Shown here piece after piece: positions 53,839-63,379 of a stretch of DNA of 64,000 nt. The position numbers and the translations under genes were made by a program. Every line of letters starts with the position of its first letter. Within the stretch, counting starts at the first letter, position 1. The stretch comes from CAYOHR01 sp964512145 (lineage in GTDB: Bacteria; Bacteroidota; Bacteroidia; Flavobacteriales_G; JALEGO01), in assembly GCA_964512145.1 (NCBI GenBank), contig CAZEIM010000011.1, positions 5,711 through 69,710 of the forward strand. The letters run 5' to 3'. The notes under the pieces were generated by a model. It ran no database searches, had not been told where the DNA came from, and was given only the letters and a program-made list of their open reading frames with translations.

Positions 53839-54075
53839 TTACTCAACCAAAACCATGATTTTATTGTTGGTTATTTCAACAACTCCACCATTTATTGCAA
53901 AGCTTAATGTTTGATTTTTATTATCCGTAATAGATATTTCTCCTTTTCCTAAACCTGAAATTAATGGTGCGTGATCTTTTAATACACCAAATAAGCCATC
54001 TATTCCAGGAAAATTAACATATTCAACTTCACCGGAATAAATATTTTTATCAGGGGCAATAATTTCTAATTGCAT
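53839..54075 (-). CDS. atpC: ATP synthase F1 epsilon subunit, short form
   Basis: These 78 residues match the N-terminal beta sandwich of epsilon: MQLEIIAPDKNIYSGEVEYV, then FPGIDGLFGVLKDHAPLI and VEITNNKIMVLVE. The C-terminal helical hairpin that inhibits ATP hydrolysis in other bacteria is absent, as I would expect for Bacteroidota, so inhibition by that route is not possible. It follows atpD by 11 bases; the other ATP synthase genes are not in this window. Confidence 0.9.
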   Translation of the reverse strand: MQLEIIAPDKNIYSGEVEYVNFPGIDGLFGVLKDHAPLISGLGKGEISITDNKNQTLSFAINGGVVEITNNKIMVLVE

Positions 54076-54086
54076 AGGAAATAAAT

Positions 54087-55601
54087 TTATTTTTTAGTAG
54101 CTTCCGCCATCATTTTTTTACCTTTCTCTATAGCTTCTTCAATAGTTCCCACAAGGTTAAATGCTGCTTCCGGATATTCATCCACCTTACCGTCCAATAT
54201 CATATTAAACCCTTTAATGGTATCTTCAATACTTACAAATACCCCTTTTAAACCGGTAAACTGCTCAGCCACGTGAAATGGTTGAGATAAAAATCGTTGT
54301 ACTCTTCGAGCTCTGTGTACCACCAATTTATCCTCTTCCGATAACTCGTCCATCCCTAAAATAGCTATAATATCTTGCAATTCTTTGTATCGCTGTAAAA
54401 TTTCTTTTACTCGTTGTGCAGTTTTATAATGTTCTTCTCCAACCACGTCTGGTGATAATATTCTTGATGTAGAATCTAATGGGTCTACAGCAGGATAAAT
54501 ACCTAATTCGGCAATTTTTCTAGATAATACTGTAGTAGCATCTAAGTGAGCAAATGTTGTAGCTGGTGCTGGATCGGTTAAGTCGTCAGCAGGAACATAT
54601 ACTGCCTGTACCGAGGTAATGGATCCTCTTTTAGTTGAGGTAATTCGTTCTTGCATAGCTCCCATTTCGGTAGCTAAGGTAGGTTGATACCCAACCGCTG
54701 ATGGCATACGACCTAAAAGTGCTGATACTTCAGAACCAGCTTGTGTAAATCTAAAAATGTTGTCGATAAAGAATAAAATATCTCTCCCACCTGATTTTTC
54801 ATCCCCGTCTCTAAAATACTCAGCCATAGTTAAACCGGATAAAGCAACTCTTGCTCTTGCACCTGGAGGTTCATTCATTTGTCCGAATACGAAAGTAGCT
54901 TTAGATTCTTTTAATTTTTCTTGATCTACTTTTGATAAATCCCAACCTCCTTGTTCTAAAGAGTGCAAAAATTCATCTCCATACTTTACAATACCTGACT
55001 CTATCATTTCTCTTAACAAATCATTTCCCTCTCTAGTTCTTTCCCCTACTCCTGCAAATACAGAATATCCATCATAACCCTTTGCAATGTTGTTGATTAA
55101 TTCCTGAATTAACACCGTTTTTCCAACTCCAGCACCACCAAATAATCCTATTTTACCACCTTTTGCATAAGGTTCAATAAGGTCAATTACTTTAATACCA
55201 GTATATAACACTTCTGTAGCCGTAGATAAATCTTCAAATTTTGGAGATTCTCGGTGAATAGTGTATCCATTGCTATTATCTAATTGACTTAACCCATCGA
55301 TTGCTTCACCCACTACGTTAAACAATCTTCCTTTAATCCCATCTCCAACAGGCATTTTAATTCCTGATCCTATTGCAGTTACTTTCATTCCTCTGCTCAA
55401 TCCGTCAGTAGAATCCATAGCAATAGCTCGTATTGTATCTTCTCCAATATGCTTTTGACATTCTAATATTACTTTTTGTCCATTTTCTTTTATAACCTCT
55501 AAAGCATCTAAAATATTAGGTAAATTACCATGTTCTAGGCTAAAACTTACATCTACTACTGGGCCAATTACTTGAGCTATTTTTCCATTGATCGTTGACA
55601 T
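54087..55601 (-). CDS. atpD: ATP synthase F1 beta subunit
   Basis: This catalytic subunit begins MSTINGKIAQVIGPVVDVSF from the ATG at 55601 (an upstream reading to 55619 is unneeded). The P-loop GLFGGAGVGKTVLIQEL, the catalytic GERTREGNDL, the Walker B strand DILFFIDNIFRFTQAG and the signature PAVDPLDSTSRIL are all present. About 504 residues, usual for the phylum. A strong promoter lies just upstream and atpC follows, forming a separate atpDC unit. Confidence 0.97.
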   Translation of the reverse strand: MSTINGKIAQVIGPVVDVSFSLEHGNLPNILDALEVIKENGQKVILECQKHIGEDTIRAIAMDSTDGLSRGMKVTAIGSGIKMPVGDGIKGRLFNVVGEAIDGLSQLDNSNGYTIHRESPKFEDLSTATEVLYTGIKVIDLIEPYAKGGKIGLFGGAGVGKTVLIQELINNIAKGYDGYSVFAGVGERTREGNDLLREMIESGIVKYGDEFLHSLEQGGWDLSKVDQEKLKESKATFVFGQMNEPPGARARVALSGLTMAEYFRDGDEKSGGRDILFFIDNIFRFTQAGSEVSALLGRMPSAVGYQPTLATEMGAMQERITSTKRGSITSVQAVYVPADDLTDPAPATTFAHLDATTVLSRKIAELGIYPAVDPLDSTSRILSPDVVGEEHYKTAQRVKEILQRYKELQDIIAILGMDELSEEDKLVVHRARRVQRFLSQPFHVAEQFTGLKGVFVSIEDTIKGFNMILDGKVDEYPEAAFNLVGTIEEAIEKGKKMMAEATKK

Positions 55602-55616
55602 ACAAAAAATTTGTTG

Positions 55617-55645
55617 CAAAAATAGAATTATTTAATCGAATACAA
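55617..55645 (-). promoter_or_regulatory. Promoter of atpD-atpC
   Basis: Read on the minus strand, TTG (55645-55643, within TTTTTG) precedes TATTTTTG (55624-55617) by 18 bases. It is a full Bacteroidota promoter 15 bases before the ATG. Confidence 0.65.
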
Positions 55646-55675
55646 AAAGTTTAATTTAAAATTTATCATATATAT

Positions 55676-55713
55676 NNNNNNNNNNNNNNNNNNNNNNNNN
55701 NNNNNNNNNNNNN
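55676..55713. other. Assembly gap (38 N) between atpD and dxs
   Basis: Unresolved bases in the divergent intergenic region. No coding frame is affected. Confidence 0.99.
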
Positions 55714-55766
55714 ATGTAAAGTGTGATTGTCGTTTATTTTAGATTTATAAATATGATTAAGTTTTT

Positions 55767-55774
55767 TACTTTTG
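55767..55774 (+). promoter_or_regulatory. Bacteroidota -7 promoter box of dxs
   Basis: TACTTTTG matches TAnnTTTG, 34 bases before the dxs GTG start. No TTG is seen at the expected -33 distance. Confidence 0.4.
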
Positions 55775-55808
55775 TTGATGAAAATAAAAAGTATATTAAT
55801 ACATAATC

Positions 55809-57728
55809 GTGGAATATCAGTTTTTAAATAATATAGAATTTCCCGCAGACTTACGGAAAATTAATGAGAAAAATTTACCTCAAGTTTGTGAAGAATTAAG
55901 AGATTTTATTATCGATATAGTTTCCGTAAAAGGGGGACATTTTGGAGCTAGCTTGGGTGTGGTAGAGTTAACAGTGGCTCTACATTATGTGTTTAATACA
56001 CCCAATGATATGTTGGTTTGGGATGTTGGCCACCAAGCTTATGGGCATAAAATTCTTACGGGAAGAAAAAAACAATTCCACACGAACAGAAAATATGGTG
56101 GGATAAGCGGATTCCCTAAAATTGCTGAAAGCGAATATGATACTTTTGGGGTAGGGCATTCCTCTACTTCTATTTCAGCTGCTTTAGGTATGGCCGTTGC
56201 TAGTAAATATTTGAACGAAAGTAGGCAACATATTGCTGTAATTGGTGATGGTGCTATGACAGCTGGATTAGCTTTTGAAGGCTTAAACCATGCGGGCATT
56301 GCTAATACAAACCTGTTGGTCGTTTTAAACGACAATTGTATGTCAATTGATCCTAATGTTGGAGCTTTAAAAGAATATTTAACAGATATTACAACCTCTC
56401 ATACATACAATAGATTAAAAGATGATGTCTGGAATTTATTGGGTAGGTTGAGTACTTTTGGTAAAAATGTTCAGGAAATTACTTCCAAAATTGAGTCGGC
56501 ATTAAAATCAGCATTATTAAGTAAAAGTAATTTATTTGAGTCATTAAATTTCAGATATTTTGGCCCGGTTGATGGACATGATGTAAATCATTTAGTGAGA
56601 ATTTTAGAAGACTTAAAAAACATTCCGGGGCCAAAAATTTTACATTGTGTTACAAAAAAAGGCAAAGGATACAAACCGGCAGAAGATGGCAATCAAACAA
56701 AATGGCATGCACCTGGTTTATTTAATAAAGAAACAGGAGAAATAGTTAAGGTAGCTCCTACATCTCCTCAACCCCCTAAATATCAAGATGTTTTTGGACA
56801 CACTATTGTTGAGTTGGCCGAACAGAATGAGAAGATTATGGGTATTACACCTGCTATGCCTACTGGATGTTCTTTAAACATAATGATGGAGGCTATGCCT
56901 GATAGAGCTTTTGATGTTGGAATAGCAGAACAACACGCTGTTACTTTTTCTGCTGGATTAGCTAAGCAAGGGTTAAGGCCATTTTGTAATATTTACTCCT
57001 CTTTCATGCAACGAGCTTACGATCAGGTAGTTCACGATGTAGCCATTCAAAATTTGCCGGTAGTGTTTTGTCTGGACAGAGCAGGATTGGTGGGTGCAGA
57101 TGGAGCTACACATCATGGAGCCTATGATATTGCTTATATGAGATGTATTCCAAATTTAATTATTGCTTCTCCCATGAACGAGAGTGAATTAAGAAATTTA
57201 ATGTATACCGCTCAGTTAAATGAAACACAACAACCCTTTGTTATAAGATATCCAAGAGGTGAGGGAGTTTTAACAAATTGGAGAACTCCTTTTAGAAAAA
57301 TTAGTGTGGGAACTGGTAAAAAAATTGTTCAAGGAGAAGAAATCGCCATACTCACTATTGGACATGTTGGTAATTATGCGTTACAGGCTATTCAAAAAAT
57401 AAATGAACAAAATATTTATCCTAGTCTTTTTGATTTAAGATTTGTAAAACCATTAGACGAAAATTTATTACACGAGGTTTTTACCCAATATAAAAAAGTT
57501 ATTACTGTAGAAGACGGATGTGTTATGGGAGGAGTGGGGAGTGCTATATTGGAATTTATGGCGAAACATAATTATTTTGCTCAGGTAAAAATACTCGGGG
57601 TACCAGATTTGGTTATTGAGCACGGAACACCCGAGGAACTATTTGCTGAATGTAAATATGACACACAAAGTATAATAGATACTATATTGGAGTTACATGA
57701 TAAAAAAACTCAAAAAGTTATAGCTTAA
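55809..57728 (+). CDS. dxs: 1-deoxy-D-xylulose-5-phosphate synthase
   Basis: Dxs is the thiamine-diphosphate enzyme that opens the MEP isoprenoid pathway from pyruvate and glyceraldehyde 3-phosphate. Landmarks are HFGASLGVVELTVALHYVF, WDVGHQAYGHKILTGR, the ThDP motif GDGAMTAGLAFEGLNHAG, FRYFGPVDGHD, and in the second half DVGIAEQHAVTFSAGLA and DRAGLVGADGATHHGAYD. The protein is 639 residues. The start appears to be a GTG at 55809 (EYQFLNNIEFPADLRKI follows); no ATG gives the full N-terminus. Upstream is an N gap. Confidence 0.95.
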   Translation: MEYQFLNNIEFPADLRKINEKNLPQVCEELRDFIIDIVSVKGGHFGASLGVVELTVALHYVFNTPNDMLVWDVGHQAYGHKILTGRKKQFHTNRKYGGISGFPKIAESEYDTFGVGHSSTSISAALGMAVASKYLNESRQHIAVIGDGAMTAGLAFEGLNHAGIANTNLLVVLNDNCMSIDPNVGALKEYLTDITTSHTYNRLKDDVWNLLGRLSTFGKNVQEITSKIESALKSALLSKSNLFESLNFRYFGPVDGHDVNHLVRILEDLKNIPGPKILHCVTKKGKGYKPAEDGNQTKWHAPGLFNKETGEIVKVAPTSPQPPKYQDVFGHTIVELAEQNEKIMGITPAMPTGCSLNIMMEAMPDRAFDVGIAEQHAVTFSAGLAKQGLRPFCNIYSSFMQRAYDQVVHDVAIQNLPVVFCLDRAGLVGADGATHHGAYDIAYMRCIPNLIIASPMNESELRNLMYTAQLNETQQPFVIRYPRGEGVLTNWRTPFRKISVGTGKKIVQGEEIAILTIGHVGNYALQAIQKINEQNIYPSLFDLRFVKPLDENLLHEVFTQYKKVITVEDGCVMGGVGSAILEFMAKHNYFAQVKILGVPDLVIEHGTPEELFAECKYDTQSIIDTILELHDKKTQKVIA

Positions 57729-57770
57729 TATATCTATTATTTAAACATATATTTAAAAAACAATAATACA

Positions 57771-58451
57771 ATGAGAAAATTTGGGGTAATTACTTTTCCT
57801 GGTTCAAATTGCGATCAAGACATGGTTTTTGTTCTAAAAAATATTCTAAATCAAGATGTGGTTCAATTATGGCATAAGTCAAAAAATTTGATGGATGTTG
57901 ATGTTGTGATATTGCCCGGGGGTTTTTCTTATGGAGATTATCTTCGGTCAGGAGCAATTGCTTCCATCTCTCCAATTATTGAATCGGTAAAGGAATTTGC
58001 CGATAATGGAGGGTTGGTTATAGGTATTTGTAATGGATTTCAAATTTTGTGTGAAACAGGACTATTACCTGGAGCATTATTGCATAATTCTAATCAAAAA
58101 TTCATTTGTAAAAACGTTTTTATTACTCCAGAAAATAACCACAGTGTAGTAACAAAAAAAATATCTAAAAAGGCTCTTAAAATACCTATTGCCCATGGAG
58201 AGGGAAATTACTATATTTCTGATGAGGAGTTAAAAATAATGGAAGATAATCAACAAATTATTTTTAAATATTCGGATGAGTTTGGAAGGGTAAATGATGA
58301 GTCTAATCCAAATGGGAGTAAAAAAAATATTGCCGGAATTTCCAATGTAAAAGGAAATGTAATTGGTATGATGCCCCACCCAGAAAGAGCTGCTGATGTT
58401 TTGCTTAATAATACAGATGGTTTAGAGCTGTTTCAATCTATTATTAATTAG
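57771..58451 (+). CDS. purQ: Phosphoribosylformylglycinamidine synthase, glutaminase subunit
   Basis: PurQ supplies ammonia from glutamine to PurL in purine synthesis. The class I amidotransferase triad is visible: Cys near residue 87 in GICNGFQIL, and the His and Glu of MMPHPERAAD near the end. The start KFGVITFPGSNCDQD, GGFSYGDYLRSGAIA and IPIAHGEGNYY are PurQ signatures. At 226 residues it matches the stand-alone subunit. This implies a split PurL-PurQ system rather than the fused enzyme; purL is not in the window. Confidence 0.92.
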   Translation: MRKFGVITFPGSNCDQDMVFVLKNILNQDVVQLWHKSKNLMDVDVVILPGGFSYGDYLRSGAIASISPIIESVKEFADNGGLVIGICNGFQILCETGLLPGALLHNSNQKFICKNVFITPENNHSVVTKKISKKALKIPIAHGEGNYYISDEELKIMEDNQQIIFKYSDEFGRVNDESNPNGSKKNIAGISNVKGNVIGMMPHPERAADVLLNNTDGLELFQSIIN

Positions 58452-58457
58452 GATTGA

Positions 58458-60019
58458 ATGAATACCAGTCTATTACTAAATGTATTTACTATTACTTTTT
58501 TATCCTTTCATTTATGTAATGCTTCTTTAAGCACATCATCTCCTAAATCAGAAATCAAACAAGAATCATCTCAAAATAATACAAATAAACTTATTGTTAA
58601 TTCTTCCGGAAAAATTTTGGCAAATATTTCTGGTAATTTACATGGGTTTAACTTAGATGGTTTTTTCTTGCATTATCAAACAAAGTTTGATTCGTCATTT
58701 TACGATAAATTAAGAGAGTTGTCTCCCAAATTGTTAAGATTTCCCGGAGGTACTCTATCAAACTATTATCACTTTAAATTACCGGCTTATGGAGTGAAAA
58801 AAAACGATGTAGAAATTACTTCGGGAGATTTTATTAAAAAGTCGGCCGAAAAATATTACAATAAACAATTTGAATGGTTGCAAAAAAATAATACTCAAGA
58901 TAATTTTATAGAGAGATATATTCAATTAAACAATCAAATGAGTTCTAATACAATTCTTACCTTAAACTTATTTACCTCAGATATAAATGAAATTGAAGAA
59001 TTTCTTAGTTATCTTTCTAGAAAATCAATTCACATACCTTTTATTGAGTTGGGTAATGAATATTTTTTTAAAGCATATCAAAACGTATTCGCTACAACCA
59101 ATGATTATATTACTAAAGCAAAAACGATTAGTAAAATAATAAAAAAATACTTTCCAGATGCTAAAATTGGGGTGCCTGTGGCAGATTTTTTAACGATAGA
59201 CTTTACTAGTTTTTCTCCTCACTTTTCTCGAATTAAAGATTGGAATAATGCTATAAGCAAAGAAAATTTTTACGATGCCGTGATAGTTCATAATTATTCA
59301 AAAACAAAAAATTGCAGTTCTGTAGCAAGTGAAGAGAATTTACAATGTATTTTAAAAGCCAATACAGAACATCTTAATGTAGATTTCCCTCTATTTATAA
59401 AGTATTATAGGGAAAAATTCCCTAAGAAAAATATTTGGATTACGGAATGGAATACATCAAAACCTTTTGAAGTAACTTGCAACACATTTATTCAAGCCAC
59501 ATATTATTTAGAGTTTATGTTTAAAATATTTAATTATCCGGAAATTGAAGTAGCAAATTATCATAATTTACTAAGTGGTGGTTGTGGGTATAATTNNNNN
59601 NNNNNNNNNNNNNNNNNNNNNNNNNNNNNNNNNNNNNNNNNNNNNNNNNNNNNNNTGAAGCTTCAAAATTATTATCTCCAATTTTTACAGAAAAATCATA
59701 TTTGTTAAATGTAGAAAATAACCAATCTAACTATATTACGAGTGTTTTAATCGCCAACGATTCCATGTATTATTTATATATCATCAATTATTCTAATACT
59801 CAACGTTTTTTATTTTCTCCTTTTCTTAGCTTAGGTAATCTTACAAATAAAGAGGTATTTTATCAATATACCATACAAGCAGAAAATTTATACAGCGGAA
59901 ATGGAAAAAATAATTTTAATAATTCTAAAAACATTCAAATTTCAGAAAACATAGTCTCAAATAGTTCTGAAATTACCTTAAATCCTTTGTCTATTCATTT
60001 AATTAAGTTTGCAAAATAA
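58458..60019 (+). CDS. Exported clan-A glycoside hydrolase-like protein (frame broken by an assembly gap)
   Basis: A signal peptide (about 1-22, ending LCNAS) is followed by a barrel with RFPGGTLSNYYHF, the acid/base motif IELGNEYFF (Asn-Glu near residue 199) and a nucleophile-like WITEWNTS (Glu near 328). This two-Glu layout is that of retaining clan GH-A enzymes such as arabinofuranosidase- or GH39/GH79-like families; I cannot fix the family. Sixty N at 59596-59655 cut it. The frame after the gap (EASKLLSPIFTEKSYLLNVE) differs from the one before, yet continues as a C-terminal beta domain to the stop at 60019. I treat it as one gene. It begins 6 bases after purQ. Confidence 0.65.
59596..59655. 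other. Assembly gap (60 N) in the glycoside hydrolase gene
   Basis: Unresolved bases within the coding region. The coding frame differs by two positions on the two sides, so the nominal length is wrong modulo 3. Confidence 0.99.
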
Positions 60020-60046
60020 TTTTTTTATATTCGTAAAAAAAAATCG

Positions 60047-62062
60047 ATGAAAAAAACATTTATTATTTCTATCTCTTTGTTCATATTAAGCAATAGTACA
60101 AAGTCTCAGTCTTTTTCTGATAATTTTGATTCATATGTTGTGAATCAATATTTATGTACTCAATCTTCGCAGTGGAAAACCTGGAGTAATGCCCCGGGTT
60201 CTAATGAAGATGTTAGGGTATTTGACAACAATTCTAACTCACCTGCTCAATCTTTATTTTTTTCTTCTACTTCTTCATCTGGAGGGCCAGTAGATATTGT
60301 TTTACCTTTTGGGGCAGAACATACTACAGGTCAATTTACATTTTCTCATTGGATGAATGTTCAACCAAGTAAATCTGCATATTATAATTTTCAAGGAAAA
60401 ACTACAATTGGTACTGAATGGAGTTTAGATTTTTATTTTTTATCTAACGGATCTTTACAAATGTTTAGTGCCGGTGAAGCCGTAATGGTTACAAATTATC
60501 CAAACAATAGCTGGTTTGAAATTAAAGTTGAGGCTGACTTAAATACCAATTCTTGGGAGTTATTTATAAACAATGTAAGTAAAGGAATTTTTCAAAATGG
60601 AATCAACCGAATTGCTTCTTGGAATATATATCCGTATAATCCATTAGCCCCATATCAAGCAGGATTTTGGATTGATGATGTAAATTATAATATTACACCT
60701 TTTACCTTGCCATGGATTAATGCTTCGGCATATTATATTAATATGCCAGGAGCAGTAGTTGGGCAATCAGGAACTCCAAGTGCCAAAATCAGAAATTTAG
60801 GGTCAAGTGTAATTAATAGTTTTACAGCAGAAATAACCTATAATGGGACTACACTACAAAAAAATATTTCTGGTGTTAGTATTCCATCCATGGGAGAATA
60901 TGCATTTGATTTTTCAGGCACTTTTAACTTGGTATCTGGTTCCAATCCAGTAACTTTAACCGTTTCAAATGTTAATGGGGCGGGAGCTGATGGAAATACG
61001 GCAGATGATAGTAAAACTATTTATGTTAATCCTATAGTACCAGCACCTGGTAAAGTTGTAGCCGTTGAAGAAGGAACAGGTACTTGGTGTCAGTGGTGTC
61101 CTAGAGGGGCGGTTTATATGGATAGATTAGCGCAAAAATACGGTAAATATTTTGCTGGAATAGCGGTTCATAATAATGATCCAATGGCAGATCCTGTATA
61201 CGATGCAGGTATAGGGGGATTAGTATCGGGTTATCCAAGTGCCTTAGTGGATAGACAAAATTCAATAGATCCTTCTGAAATTGAGGCTCCATTTATTACT
61301 CGACTAACTACGCCAGCAGTAGCTTTTATGGAAAACTTTGCAGTATTAGATACAATCAATGATTCTTTATTTGTTACGGTAAAAACAACGTATCAACAAA
61401 ATGGTTCAGGAGTTTACAAGGTTGCGCTTGTTTTAACCGAAGATAGTGTTAAAGGAACGAGTAGTGGATACAACCAGTCTAATGCTTATGCCGGAGGAGG
61501 TAATGGAGTGATGGGGGGATATGAGTTATTACCCAACCCTGTTCCAGCATCATTGATGATTTATAATCATGTAGCACGTAGAATTTCTCCAAGTTTTGCA
61601 GGAACACAAGGAACTTTACCAAGCACTTTTGTATCGGGAGAGCAATTTGAAAATACGTTTAAGCTTAAATTAAACACGAGTTGGAAAATTAAAAACATGC
61701 ATATTGTTTCCTTATTAATTGCTCCTGATGGTAAAGTAGAAAATGCTGGATATATTTCTTTAGAAGATGCATTGGAATATATTTTTGTTTCAGCATATGA
61801 ACACAAAAATTATTTTAATTGGAGTGTTTTCCCTAATCCCACTAATACAAATACGAATGTACGTATAGAATTGAATGAATCAAGAAATATTGAAATGATG
61901 ATATATAATTCATTAGGTCAAAGAGTAGGATATAAAAATTATGGAACATTAAATGGATTAAATGATTTGCTAATACAAACCGAACAATTAGAAAATGGGG
62001 TGTATTACATCGAATTAAACGATGGCACTAAAAGTTATTCTAAAACCTTAGTTGTTTATTGA
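60047..62062 (+). CDS. T9SS cargo protein with Omp28-like thioredoxin-fold domain
   Basis: The 671-residue protein has a signal peptide (1-20), a concanavalin-like sandwich (about 25-225), an Ig-like stretch (about 230-325), an Omp28-type domain (about 335-560) and a T9SS type A sorting domain at the end (FPNPTNTNT, IYNSLGQRVG, LENGVYYIEL). The Omp28 part carries EGTGTWCQWCPRG with a CxxC pair near 347/350, as in thiol-disulfide proteins. It should be secreted and attached at the cell surface, but its redox role is unproven. It starts 27 bases after the glycosidase gene and is closed by a strong terminator. Confidence 0.82.
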   Translation: MKKTFIISISLFILSNSTKSQSFSDNFDSYVVNQYLCTQSSQWKTWSNAPGSNEDVRVFDNNSNSPAQSLFFSSTSSSGGPVDIVLPFGAEHTTGQFTFSHWMNVQPSKSAYYNFQGKTTIGTEWSLDFYFLSNGSLQMFSAGEAVMVTNYPNNSWFEIKVEADLNTNSWELFINNVSKGIFQNGINRIASWNIYPYNPLAPYQAGFWIDDVNYNITPFTLPWINASAYYINMPGAVVGQSGTPSAKIRNLGSSVINSFTAEITYNGTTLQKNISGVSIPSMGEYAFDFSGTFNLVSGSNPVTLTVSNVNGAGADGNTADDSKTIYVNPIVPAPGKVVAVEEGTGTWCQWCPRGAVYMDRLAQKYGKYFAGIAVHNNDPMADPVYDAGIGGLVSGYPSALVDRQNSIDPSEIEAPFITRLTTPAVAFMENFAVLDTINDSLFVTVKTTYQQNGSGVYKVALVLTEDSVKGTSSGYNQSNAYAGGGNGVMGGYELLPNPVPASLMIYNHVARRISPSFAGTQGTLPSTFVSGEQFENTFKLKLNTSWKIKNMHIVSLLIAPDGKVENAGYISLEDALEYIFVSAYEHKNYFNWSVFPNPTNTNTNVRIELNESRNIEMMIYNSLGQRVGYKNYGTLNGLNDLLIQTEQLENGVYYIELNDGTKSYSKTLVVY

Positions 62063-62087
62063 TTTTTAAAAAAATAGAGTTATTATT

Positions 62088-62111
62088 AAGGGGCAATCGG
62101 CCCCTTTTTTT
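62088..62111 (+). terminator. Intrinsic terminator after the T9SS cargo gene
   Basis: Stem AAGGGGC / GCCCCTT with loop AATCG, followed by a run of seven T: a strong rho-independent terminator. Confidence 0.88.
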
Positions 62112-62155
62112 ATTTTTACACAAACAAATTTGTATTGTATACGTTTAAACGTTTC

Positions 62156-63328
62156 ATGGTTCGATTTTATTTATTGTTAATTTTCTTTTTTATTTTCCAT
62201 ACCATTAATTCTCAGGATATTACAGTGGGTGCAGAAAGAATTTCTGTATATCTTCCATTACTTAAAAATAAAAAAGTGGCTATTGTTGCTAACCAAACAA
62301 GTATGGTTCAAAATACACATTTGGTAGATACGTTACTTTCTTTACATGTTGAAGTGCTCAAAATTTTTTCTCCGGAACATGGGTTTAGAGGTTCAGAAGA
62401 CGCAGGAGCATATGTGAAAAACGGACTCGATATTAAAACCGGATTACCTATCATATCATTATACGGGAGCAATAAAAAACCTAAATCTTCTGATCTTAAA
62501 GGAGTAGATGTAATAATTTTTGATATACAAGATGTAGGAGCTCGGTTTTACACGTATATTTCAACTATGCACTATGTAATGGAGGCATGTGCAGAAAATA
62601 ATATAACGTGTTTAATTTTAGACCGTCCCAATCCTAATGGGTTTTATGTTGATGGTCCTGTATTGGAAGAAAAGTATAAATCATTTGTCGGCATGCATCC
62701 AATACCGGTAGTTCATGGATTAACTATAGGAGAGTTAGCGGATATGATTAATGAAGAGGGGTGGCTTACAAATTTTCTAAAGTGTGATTTAAAAGTCATA
62801 AAATGTCTAGGATATACTCATAAAACGTTATATCAACCACCTATTAATCCTTCGCCTAATCTAAACCATCCAACCGCTATTTTTCTTTATCCATCTATTT
62901 GCTTTTTTGAAGGAACTGTGGTAAGCGTAGGAAGAGGAACAGATAAACCTTTTAGAATTATTGGGCATCCACTATTAGATTCTTTCCAAATACAATTTAC
63001 CCCTGTTTCTAAGCCCGGAGCTCAAAAACCTATGTATGAAAATCAATTGTGTAAAGGTTTTAGTTTAGAAGATTTTGGAGCAACAACATTATTACAAATA
63101 AAACAACTGTATTTACCTTGGCTTATTGGAATGTATAAAAGTTATCCTAATAAAGAGGCTTTTTTTTCGAATGAACGTTTTTTTGATTTACTGGCAGGTA
63201 CTAAAGATTTACGAATACAAATTGTAGAAAATTGGAGCGAAGAGCAAATAAAAGCTACTTGGAAAAAAAAATTAGATGAGTATAAAAAAATGCGAAAGAA
63301 ATATTTGTTGTACGAAGATTTTGAATAA
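62156..63328 (+). CDS. namZ: Exo-beta-N-acetylmuramidase NamZ-like (DUF1343, GH171)
   Basis: DUF1343/NamZ enzymes remove terminal N-acetylmuramic acid from peptidoglycan fragments. The signal peptide from the ATG at 62156 is RFYLLLIFFFIFHTINSQ; the frame stays open to a TTG at 62135 but this is not needed. Signatures are VAIVANQTSMVQ, FSPEHGFRGSEDAG, SLYGSNKKP, DVIIFDIQDVGARFYTY, LDRPNPNGF and SVGRGTDKPFRIIG. The conserved Glu of SPEHGF and the Asp of FDIQD are candidate catalytic residues. About 390 residues, normal length. It would act in the periplasm in cell-wall recycling. Confidence 0.85.
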   Translation: MVRFYLLLIFFFIFHTINSQDITVGAERISVYLPLLKNKKVAIVANQTSMVQNTHLVDTLLSLHVEVLKIFSPEHGFRGSEDAGAYVKNGLDIKTGLPIISLYGSNKKPKSSDLKGVDVIIFDIQDVGARFYTYISTMHYVMEACAENNITCLILDRPNPNGFYVDGPVLEEKYKSFVGMHPIPVVHGLTIGELADMINEEGWLTNFLKCDLKVIKCLGYTHKTLYQPPINPSPNLNHPTAIFLYPSICFFEGTVVSVGRGTDKPFRIIGHPLLDSFQIQFTPVSKPGAQKPMYENQLCKGFSLEDFGATTLLQIKQLYLPWLIGMYKSYPNKEAFFSNERFFDLLAGTKDLRIQIVENWSEEQIKATWKKKLDEYKKMRKKYLLYEDFE

Positions 63329-63329
63329 A

Positions 63330-63357
63330 AAAAGTCACGCTTAATAGCGTGACTTTT
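63330..63357. terminator. Bidirectional terminator between namZ and the T9SS gene
   Basis: Stem AAAAGTCACGC / GCGTGACTTTT (11 bp) with loop TTAATA. It carries A-runs on the left and T-runs on the right, so it can stop both converging transcripts. Confidence 0.85.
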
Positions 63358-63379
63358 AAAAAACAATATTTTTAATATT

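Noticed and set aside
55676..55713. A possible origin or structured element hidden in the atpD-dxs gap
   Set aside because: The bases are unknown and the flanks show only promoters; nothing can be supported.
59702..60019. A separate 105-residue gene on the plus strand
   Set aside because: Its apparent TTG start is an internal Leu codon; the frame is open back to the N gap and continues the glycoside hydrolase.
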